A stretch of 20,053 nt of DNA, from NCBI GenBank assembly GCA_964398295.1, contig CAYNMW010000084.1:1-20053 (forward strand). Reading direction: 5' to 3'. Position 1 is the stretch's first letter, and every line of letters begins with the position of its first letter. The translations under genes and the position numbers were made by a program. The stretch is from CALFUK01 sp964398295. Its GTDB lineage: Bacteria; Bacteroidota; Bacteroidia; Chitinophagales; Saprospiraceae. A model generated the notes under the pieces. The model searched no databases, had not been told where the DNA came from, and saw only the letters and a program-made list of their open reading frames with translations. Positions 13,699 to 20,053 of the stretch are shown piece by piece.

Positions 13699-14328
13699 TT
13701 ATCTCAAAAACGAATCCAACAAACTCTCAATCAATACATCAAATTCCATTCGTCCATTTTCCGTAAAATGAGGCAAAACCTGACTCCATACCATTTCCTT
13801 AAACATCCGTTCTTTGTCATCACTATCTGTATCGTCAATCGGACGAATCAAATAAAATGTAATGATCATCCATATGGTCTGTGCGATGATTTGATAATGC
13901 CTTGGACGAAGTTCTTTTTTTAAAATGCCGTTCTTCTCATTTTGAGACAGCCAATTATAAATCTGTTGAATGATTTCATTAGTCACGGTTTGTCTGTCTA
14001 TAAATTGCTTTGGATAATTTCGTTGTAGTTCAATTAGGTCTGTAAAGAAGAATGAATACTGTAACAATGAATGATAATAACGTGCCAGTTGGGTATCAAA
14101 ATCCAGTAGGCCAGGAAATTCCTTATGCTCGTCAAAAATTGGTTTTAAAATTTCAGATAATTGAGTAACAATTTTTTCAATAATAGCCTCCTTGCTGTAA
14201 AAATGATAGGCCACATTTCCTACACTTATTCCAACATCATCAGCAATCTGTTGTAGCCTAACATTCACCAAGCCATGTTCATTGAACAAGCGGATACTAC
14301 TGGATATTATTTTTTCTTTTGTCGTCAT
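13699..14328 (-). CDS. TetR-family transcriptional regulator
   Basis: A 209-residue repressor-type protein with the N-terminal TetR domain: IISSSIRLFNEHGLVNVRLQ, then IADDVGISVGNVAYHFYSKE as the helix-turn-helix (about 28-47). The C-terminal ligand-binding half is helical, aromatic-rich (YYHSLLQYSFFFTDLIELQR) and specific to its own effector. It starts 16 bases after the hypE stop on the same strand, so it is probably the last gene of hypF-hypD-hypE-tetR, and it converges on the structural operon. Its most economical role is control of this locus. The inverted repeat at 18929-18948 upstream of hypF is a candidate operator. The effector is unknown. Confidence 0.88.
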   Translation of the reverse strand: MTTKEKIISSSIRLFNEHGLVNVRLQQIADDVGISVGNVAYHFYSKEAIIEKIVTQLSEILKPIFDEHKEFPGLLDFDTQLARYYHSLLQYSFFFTDLIELQRNYPKQFIDRQTVTNEIIQQIYNWLSQNEKNGILKKELRPRHYQIIAQTIWMIITFYLIRPIDDTDSDDKERMFKEMVWSQVLPHFTENGRMEFDVLIESLLDSFLR

Positions 14329-14344
14329 ATGCTCATTATCAATC

Positions 14345-15397
14345 TCAACATATACGTGGTAGTTGCTGGCCGACCAACATATTGACTATCCGCTTTCCTC
14401 CAATACCACTTCGTATCACCACTTGCTTTGGGTGGTCATCAGTAATGTATCCAATGATTGAAGGGTTTGATTCTGGATTTTGCTCCTCGATATGACTGAC
14501 AATGGCTTCGGCTTTTTCTCCATCTACGATTGCTATGCAGATGCCTTCGTTTGCAACATACAAAGGGTCTAGTCCTAATATCTCACATGCAGCTTTCACT
14601 TGTTCTTGTATGGGAATTTGTGATTCTTTCAACAATATTCCTTTATGTGAATCTCTGGCAATCTCGTTTAGTACAGCTGCTACACCTCCACGAGTTGGGT
14701 CTTTCAATAGTTTGATGTCTTGTCCAAAGTGTTTAATCAATGAAGTCGTCACCTTATCCAATGGTCTGGTATCACTCAAGATATCACTATCAAATTCAAG
14801 TCCTTCTCGTACTGACATGATAGCGATTCCATGAGTTGCAATGACATCTGATACGATGATAGCGTCTCCAGAGGAAACCCGTTTAATATCAATTTGTGCC
14901 TCATCTAACACCTGACCGATGCCTGTCGTGTTGATGAATATTTTGTCACCTTTTCCATTTTCGACAACCTTAGTATCTCCAGTTATAATTTTGACATTTG
15001 CTGCTTCGCATGCTGTTTTGATTGAAACAAGAATACGCCAGAATTCCTCCATGAGCAATCCTTCTTCAATGATAAAACTCAGGGAAAGATATTTGGGAAT
15101 AGCTCCACACATTGCCAGATCATTCACTGTTCCATTGATCGCTAATTCACCGATATCGCCTCCAGGAAAAAAGATAGGTGATATCACAAAGCTGTCTGTA
15201 GTAAAGGCAGTTCTTCCATTCCAATCAAAAATAGCCCCATCATGATGTTTATCTAAAAGCTCATTTCCTAACAGATCGAATACGCCCTTGTTTAATAAAT
15301 TATTGGTGAGCGTACCTCCACCTCCATGCCCTAAGCTAATGCGGTCATAATCTAGTTTGGGCATAGGACATGACAATTTCATTTTGGGCTTACTCAT
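14345..15397 (-). CDS. hypE: Hydrogenase maturation protein HypE
   Basis: A 350-residue HypE of the PurM/ThiL-like ATP-binding superfamily. It dehydrates the carbamoyl group it receives from HypF to a thiocyanate on its C-terminal cysteine, the source of the CN ligands. The C-terminus is the canonical PRIC, with C350 last. GHGGGGTLTNNLL near the N-terminus, FTTDSFVISPIFFPGGDIGE, INGTVNDLAMCGA and KDPTRGGVAAVLNEIA are the nucleotide-binding segments. It starts 12 bases after the end of hypD on the same strand. Nothing is missing. Confidence 0.95.
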   Translation of the reverse strand: MSKPKMKLSCPMPKLDYDRISLGHGGGGTLTNNLLNKGVFDLLGNELLDKHHDGAIFDWNGRTAFTTDSFVISPIFFPGGDIGELAINGTVNDLAMCGAIPKYLSLSFIIEEGLLMEEFWRILVSIKTACEAANVKIITGDTKVVENGKGDKIFINTTGIGQVLDEAQIDIKRVSSGDAIIVSDVIATHGIAIMSVREGLEFDSDILSDTRPLDKVTTSLIKHFGQDIKLLKDPTRGGVAAVLNEIARDSHKGILLKESQIPIQEQVKAACEILGLDPLYVANEGICIAIVDGEKAEAIVSHIEEQNPESNPSIIGYITDDHPKQVVIRSGIGGKRIVNMLVGQQLPRIC

Positions 15398-15409
15398 TTG
15401 GTGTATAGA

Positions 15410-16507
15410 CTATTCGGATTGTGAAGCTAAAGCGTAATGATAGTAAGCAGCACAAGCACCTTCCGAACTAACCATTGGTGCGCCAAGAGGAAATTCTGGT
15501 TTGCATTTTTTCCCAAACTGAGGACAATCTTTAGGTTTTTTAATTCCTTTTAACACCTGACCAGCAATGCAATCTGCATTTTCTGGGGCAGCTTCTATCG
15601 ATATTTGAAATTTTAGATTGGCATCAAAATTATGGTAGTTTGGTTTGAGTTCATAACCACTTTTTGGTATTGAGCCAATGCCTCTCCATACTCTATTTTG
15701 CACATCAAATACCTGTTCAATTAATTGAATGGCATGTGTATTCCCTTCTGTTTTGACAACACGACTATATTGATTTTCCAAGACATGCTTTCCTGACTCT
15801 AGTTGTTTAACTACCATTAAAATCCCTTGCAATAAATCTATAGGCTCAAAACCCGTTACAACTATTGGTATCTTGTATGCGTCAACTAAGGGTTGATATT
15901 CTGAAATTCCCATAATGGTACAGACATGGCCTGCTGCTAAAAAGCCATCAATGTGGCTTTCCTCATCCGTCATGACAGCTTCTATTGCTGGAGGAACAAG
16001 AACATGTGAAGTAAGAATCGAATAGTTATTGATTCCCAATTGATGAGCCTGCACCACTGACATTGCATTAGCTGGAGCTGTTGTTTCAAATCCAACAGCA
16101 AAGAAGACCACTTCTCGTTCTGGATTCTTTTGTGCTATTTGTACCGCTTCTATAGGAGAATATAAAATTCTTACATCAGCCCCTTTAGCTTTTGAGTCCA
16201 ATAAACTTGTCTTTGAACCAGGCACACGGAGCATATCACCAAATGAACAAAGAATGACATTTTTTTCTTCTGCAAGAAAAATCGCTTTATCGATTAGCTC
16301 AATAGGAGTGACACAAACCGGGCAACCAGGACCATGTATCATCTGAAGCTCAGAAGGCAACAAGTCTAAGATTCCATTCTTAACAAGGCTATGGGTTTGA
16401 CCACCGCATACCTCCATGATATGCCAAGTCTTGGTAATAACATTTTTTAATTCGTCGAGCAATTTGTGGGCTAGATCTCCATCTCTGTATTCTGATACAA
16501 ATTTCAT
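15410..16507 (-). CDS. hypD: Hydrogenase maturation protein HypD
   Basis: A 365-residue iron-sulfur protein that forms the scaffold complex with HypC on which Fe(CN)2CO is assembled. Visible motifs are MEVCGGQTH (C34), HGPGCPVCVTP (C62 and C65), VGFETTAPANA and the C-terminal cluster cysteines in DCIAGQVLKG, KDCPQFGKKC and SSEGACAAYYHYA. Length and order are normal. It lies 25 bases downstream of hypF and 12 upstream of hypE, so the three are almost certainly one transcript. Confidence 0.95.
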   Translation of the reverse strand: MKFVSEYRDGDLAHKLLDELKNVITKTWHIMEVCGGQTHSLVKNGILDLLPSELQMIHGPGCPVCVTPIELIDKAIFLAEEKNVILCSFGDMLRVPGSKTSLLDSKAKGADVRILYSPIEAVQIAQKNPEREVVFFAVGFETTAPANAMSVVQAHQLGINNYSILTSHVLVPPAIEAVMTDEESHIDGFLAAGHVCTIMGISEYQPLVDAYKIPIVVTGFEPIDLLQGILMVVKQLESGKHVLENQYSRVVKTEGNTHAIQLIEQVFDVQNRVWRGIGSIPKSGYELKPNYHNFDANLKFQISIEAAPENADCIAGQVLKGIKKPKDCPQFGKKCKPEFPLGAPMVSSEGACAAYYHYALASQSE

Positions 16508-16532
16508 AGACTGCGGAATGATGTCCTTTAAA

Positions 16533-18830
16533 TTAGTTCTTTTCCACCAGTTTCTCCGTCATCTTGAAATAAATATATTGTCCATAAGAGATGTTCTCAT
16601 CATTCGGTGATAAGTCCTGATGAAAGTATAGGGTATAATCATCTTCACAAATGATGTGTATCAAATCAACGAGTAAACCATTTTGGAAAACACCTCCGCT
16701 GAAAGCTAAAGATGTACACTCCTCTTTTTTAGCAACGTCTATTATCCATTGGACCAAAGTCAAATGAAAGCTTGCAGCAATGAAACCAATCGATTGTTGA
16801 GCTTGTAAGTCTTCAATCATTTTTAGGAGAATACCTTTAGCTGAAACGAATTGATTTGGTCCTGAGTTTTCATTATACAAATGTAATTTGTCGATACCAG
16901 AAGTCGAAACGAACCGTCGAGCTACAACTTCTAATAACATTGCGGCCTCACCTTCAAAACTTTGGATATCAATCAAGCTAAGTATAGAGGCAGCTGCATC
17001 AAATAACCTTCCCATGCTAGAGGTTTTTAGCGGCAGTTCTTTAGTCATTAATGTATTGTAAATTCTCCACTCTTCCGAAGTGAATTTCTTCTTAAGTAAA
17101 TCAGTGTGTATTTCCTCTACTTCCAGTATCGCTAAAGCAGAAATACGAGGTTCTTTTGCCATTTTATCCTTCAAAAAATGAGGATAATATTCAAGGTGAC
17201 TACATCTTGTCATTGTATAAGACTGATAGACAAAAAACTCACTTCCCCAAATCATTCCATCATCACCAAGGCCAGTACCATCCCAGACGATACCTAGGAT
17301 TCTATCTTTGGATTTCAAAAGTTTGTGTTCGCCTAATATGGCAGCAAAGTGTGCTTTATGATGTTGAATAGTTGCAATAGGGATATCGAGCTTCTGGGCT
17401 ATTTCAATTGCTTTTTGTTTGGTGAAAAATTCAGGATGTGCATCTACACAAATTTGATCCGGTTTCGTGCTGATTAGATTCATAAAGTGTTCCAATGCAT
17501 ACGAGTAGCGTTTTTGGGTTTCGAAATTGGTTAAATGTCCAAGATACTGGCTGATGAAAATGTTGCTTTGATGTGAAATACAAAAGGTGCTTTTTATTTC
17601 TGCTCCTAGGCAAAGAATTGATTTATCTCCTTCATCATGATAGCCTTTTAAATAATTTGGAGCCATACCTCTGGATCTACGAAGTATTATTTTTTGATTT
17701 AATTGCTCCGTGAATGTTATTACGCTATCATCCTGTGGCATAACGATGTCTCTATTGTGCGTTAGAATGAAATCAGCTATTGAGGATAATTCTTTGAGTG
17801 CTTCATCATTTTTATATGCAAGGGGACTGTTCGTTACATTTGCGCTGGTGGCGATGATTGGTTGATTAAATGATTGGAGTAGTAGTTGAAATAACGCAGA
17901 GTATGGAATCATGATTCCTAGTCTATCAAACTTGTCGGCAACAGATTCTAACTCATTAGGAATGTTCTTTTTTGAACAAAGAACAATAGGTGACGCATGA
18001 CTAGTAAGTGCCTTGTGTATAGAGGGTTTTAGATTTGGATAATAATCAATACTAGGCAACATGATGGCGAAAGGCTTTGTTGGTCGCTGTTTCCGCAATC
18101 GTAATTCTTGCACTGTTTTTCCTTGATTTGCTGCACAGGTTAATAGGAAGCCACCTACTCCTTTGATGGCAATTATTTTTCCTTCATTCCAAAAAGAATT
18201 TGCAAGTGATAGTATTTCTGCTGAGTCAGTGCTTATTAAACTATTATCTTTATTATAAAGTTGCAAGCATATTTCACATGTTGGACAAGACATTGTTTGT
18301 GCATAAAATCGCCTATCCGTTTGGTTTGAATATTCTCCAAGACATGTACTGCAAAGATCAAATTTTTGCAAAGTTGTGTGATGTCGCTCAAATGGCAATT
18401 TCTGTAAGATTGAATATCTAGGACCACACTGAGTGCAAGAAGTAAAGGGGTAGTTTTTTCTTCTTGATACTTTCAAATCTGTTTTACAATCACTACAAAG
18501 AGCCAAGTCAGGTGTAATGGCAATGTTAGTACTCGAAGTGGAGGCTAGTTGAATAATCGTAAAGGCATCAAATTTTTTGAATTCAATTTTCTTCAACTGA
18601 CTATTTGAAATTCGTGCCAGGCGAGGAGCAGTGTCAACAATCTCAGAGACAAAACGAGTAGCTATTTTGGTTGTACTGGTAAATTTTATGTTAACACCTT
18701 GGATGTCATTACTGACTGAACCTTTTATCTGAAAGCGACGTGCGATTCTATAAACATGAGGCCGAAATCCTACACCTTGAACTTGACCTGAAATATGGAA
18801 TTGCCAACTGAATAGAGAGGAGTCTTCCAT
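16533..18830 (-). CDS. hypF: Carbamoyltransferase HypF
   Basis: A 765-residue HypF of full length, which uses carbamoyl phosphate and ATP to carbamoylate HypE. The N-terminal acylphosphatase domain has GQVQGVGFRPHVYRIA (residues 15-30). Two zinc-finger units follow (C112/C115, C132/C135, C160/C163, C182/C185). Next is the YrdC-like domain (KPFAIMLPS, then SRGMAPNYL) and the Kae1-like C-terminal domain with QHHKAHFAA, GIVWDGTGLGDDG and FSGGVFQNG. First gene of the hypFDE operon. The 159 bp between it and the gene at 18990 hold repeated GGAATAC elements that may be operators. Confidence 0.96.
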   Translation of the reverse strand: MEDSSLFSWQFHISGQVQGVGFRPHVYRIARRFQIKGSVSNDIQGVNIKFTSTTKIATRFVSEIVDTAPRLARISNSQLKKIEFKKFDAFTIIQLASTSSTNIAITPDLALCSDCKTDLKVSRRKNYPFTSCTQCGPRYSILQKLPFERHHTTLQKFDLCSTCLGEYSNQTDRRFYAQTMSCPTCEICLQLYNKDNSLISTDSAEILSLANSFWNEGKIIAIKGVGGFLLTCAANQGKTVQELRLRKQRPTKPFAIMLPSIDYYPNLKPSIHKALTSHASPIVLCSKKNIPNELESVADKFDRLGIMIPYSALFQLLLQSFNQPIIATSANVTNSPLAYKNDEALKELSSIADFILTHNRDIVMPQDDSVITFTEQLNQKIILRRSRGMAPNYLKGYHDEGDKSILCLGAEIKSTFCISHQSNIFISQYLGHLTNFETQKRYSYALEHFMNLISTKPDQICVDAHPEFFTKQKAIEIAQKLDIPIATIQHHKAHFAAILGEHKLLKSKDRILGIVWDGTGLGDDGMIWGSEFFVYQSYTMTRCSHLEYYPHFLKDKMAKEPRISALAILEVEEIHTDLLKKKFTSEEWRIYNTLMTKELPLKTSSMGRLFDAAASILSLIDIQSFEGEAAMLLEVVARRFVSTSGIDKLHLYNENSGPNQFVSAKGILLKMIEDLQAQQSIGFIAASFHLTLVQWIIDVAKKEECTSLAFSGGVFQNGLLVDLIHIICEDDYTLYFHQDLSPNDENISYGQYIYFKMTEKLVEKN

Positions 18831-18928
18831 AATCTCATATATAGCTATCTGTTTTGGGAATGTTGATTGTTACCACTGATGTAAACATAATCAGAAATGA
18901 TCACTCTAATGTCTATTATGCAATTATA

Positions 18929-18964
18929 GGAATACTCAGTTGTATTCCAGTAGAGATGTATTCC
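18929..18964. promoter_or_regulatory. Inverted repeat plus third half-site upstream of hypF
   Basis: GGAATAC (18929-18935) and GTATTCC (18942-18948) form a perfect 7-bp inverted repeat with a 6-base spacer, and GTATTCC recurs at 18958-18964, 16 bases on. The elements lie about 100 bases upstream of the hypF start and 26 bases or more beyond the stop of the upstream gene. The 20-bp dyad is the size of a TetR-family operator. A terminator for the upstream gene is less likely because no T-run follows on the minus strand. Confidence 0.4.
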
Positions 18965-18989
18965 AATTTCAGCTCACTATTTCATGAAA

Positions 18990-19928
18990 TTACTTATTCA
19001 ACAAAGCAATCAATTGATCAGCTAGTTCGATACCTATCTTTTCTTGAGCTTCATTCGTAGATGCACCAATATGTGGAGAGAGCGAAAGCCTTGGATGTTG
19101 TAACAGGTCCTGTCTTGGTGAAGGTTCGTTTTCAAATACATCCAATCCAGCAGCAGCAACTTTACCGTTGTCTAACGCTTCTAGTAATGCATCTTCATCA
19201 ACTGTGCCTCCTCTAGCTGCATTAATCAATACAACACCATCTTTCATTTTTGCAAACTCTTCAGTACTCAATACTGCCTTTCCTGTAAACGGAATATGAA
19301 GTGTGATGACATCAGCTTCAGCAAGCAATTGATCCATCGAGGAAGTTTGTACATTTACCTCGCCAAATTTTCCTAAATCTATCTTTGCTGTTTCAACAAA
19401 TGGATCTGAAGCCACAACGTCCATACCGACACCTAAAGCCAGCCTAGCTGTTTGTTGTCCAATTCTTCCAAATCCAATAACGCCTAAGGTTTTGCCTTCT
19501 AATTCAAATCCTTTGGAGTATGCTTTTTTTAATCCCTTGAAGTTGTTGTCTCCATCTTCCGGCATTTGTCTATTAGCTTGGTAAAGAGATCTAGAAACAG
19601 AAAATAAGTGGGCGAAAACAAGCTCAGCTACAGATCTAGAAGATGCAGCCGGAGTATTAACTACATGAATGTCTTTTGATCTGGCATAGTCTACATCAAT
19701 ATTATCAAGACCAACTCCACCTCTACCAATTACTTTAAGGTTTGGACAATTATCAATAAGCGCTTGACGCACTTTGGTAGCACTTCGTACACAAATTGCA
19801 TCATAATTTGGTAACTGCTCCATTAAATTTTCCTGATCAATTTTATCAGTACTAACCTCAAAACCTGCGTCCTGAAGTTTCTTTAATCCGGTGGCATGTA
19901 TACCGTCGTTGATAAGAATTTTAGCCAT
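18990..19928 (-). CDS. serA: D-3-phosphoglycerate dehydrogenase-like 2-hydroxyacid dehydrogenase (short form)
   Basis: A 312-residue NAD-dependent dehydrogenase; ATG 19928 (MAKILINDGIHATGLKKLQD) is preferred over a TTG nine codons upstream. It has the N-terminal substrate-binding part with VRSATKV and VIGRGGVGLDNID, the NAD-binding motif GVIGFGRIGQQTA (about residue 149), catalytic Arg in NAARGGTVDE, catalytic Glu in GLDVFENEP and catalytic His in SPHIGASTNEAQ. It lacks the C-terminal regulatory (ACT) domain, so it should be serine-insensitive if it does make phosphohydroxypyruvate for serine synthesis. Other 2-hydroxyacids cannot be excluded as substrates. It is on the same strand as hypF but 159 bp away, probably a separate unit unrelated to H2 metabolism. 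Confidence 0.85.
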   Translation of the reverse strand: MAKILINDGIHATGLKKLQDAGFEVSTDKIDQENLMEQLPNYDAICVRSATKVRQALIDNCPNLKVIGRGGVGLDNIDVDYARSKDIHVVNTPAASSRSVAELVFAHLFSVSRSLYQANRQMPEDGDNNFKGLKKAYSKGFELEGKTLGVIGFGRIGQQTARLALGVGMDVVASDPFVETAKIDLGKFGEVNVQTSSMDQLLAEADVITLHIPFTGKAVLSTEEFAKMKDGVVLINAARGGTVDEDALLEALDNGKVAAAGLDVFENEPSPRQDLLQHPRLSLSPHIGASTNEAQEKIGIELADQLIALLNK

Positions 19929-20053
19929 ATTTCTAGTTCTATATTTAAAGTACAAATAAACGCCTTTTTACTGAGTATGTAATCTTTGTATGTCACTCAA
20001 TAATTAGGACTTTTTGAAATTGTAAAGAATTAAAATCTCTAGATCAGGACAGA

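Noticed and set aside
13576..13923. Plus-strand frame overlapping the end of hypC and the TetR gene
   Set aside because: It is antisense to the TetR reading frame and starts inside hypC; both overlapped frames are clearly real.
18854..19060. 68-codon plus-strand open frame between hypF and the dehydrogenase gene
   Set aside because: It has no recognisable motif, overlaps the end of the dehydrogenase gene antisense, and runs through the repeated GGAATAC elements.
19929..20053. Search for an RNA gene or the end of another coding region at the right edge
   Set aside because: No tRNA-like fold, terminator or coding frame with family features was seen in these 125 bases; they probably include the promoter of the dehydrogenase gene, but no clear elements could be fixed.

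Overview
This window looks like chromosomal DNA of a Bacteroidota bacterium. The lineage is inferred from family content: a TonB-dependent receptor, a Bacteroidota-style tail-fiber/S74-like surface protein and a pair of Bacteroidota-type lipid-binding-like proteins. Other pointers are the AT-rich intergenic DNA and the scarcity of clear Shine-Dalgarno sequences. A Saprospiria/Chitinophagia-like lineage is possible, but I cannot fix it from sequence alone.

The core (4058-18830) is a near-complete locus for an oxygen-tolerant-type uptake [NiFe]-hydrogenase of the group 1h / 1l kind, the actinobacterial-type enzymes linked to high-affinity H2 oxidation. The plus-strand operon (4058-13619) runs: small subunit; five tiny single-span membrane proteins; large subunit; a maturation-protease-fold protein without metal ligands; a winged-helix-like protein with a Cys/His tail; a Rieske-type protein with an altered first motif; a lipoprotein; the active-looking maturation protease; a membrane-anchored paralogue of the lipoprotein; a CooC-type nickel-insertion ATPase; and HypC. 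Most junctions are short or overlapping, so one transcript is likely. Facing it on the minus strand is hypF-hypD-hypE followed closely by a TetR-family regulator (18830-13699). HypA and HypB do not occur in the window; the CooC-like ATPase may do the nickel-insertion work.

The small subunit has no Tat signal and no C-terminal anchor, and there is no cytochrome b gene. The catalytic dimer therefore probably sits on the cytoplasmic face. The five mini-membrane proteins (two recognisable paralogous sets) are the obvious candidates for a membrane tether or stalk, and the Rieske-type protein for an electron carrier. This cassette of mini-proteins between the two subunit genes is the most unusual part of the window.

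Left flank (1-3892): a partial surface protein with 51-bp coding repeats; a decayed type II toxin-antitoxin pair lying between repeated boundary sequences that resemble gene-cassette recombination sites; and a TonB-dependent receptor divergent from the hydrogenase operon. The 165-bp divergent intergenic region holds a perfect 18-bp palindrome and an FNR/CRP-like box. Right flank (18990-20053): a short-form D-3-phosphoglycerate dehydrogenase-like gene and about 125 bp of sequence with no recognised gene.
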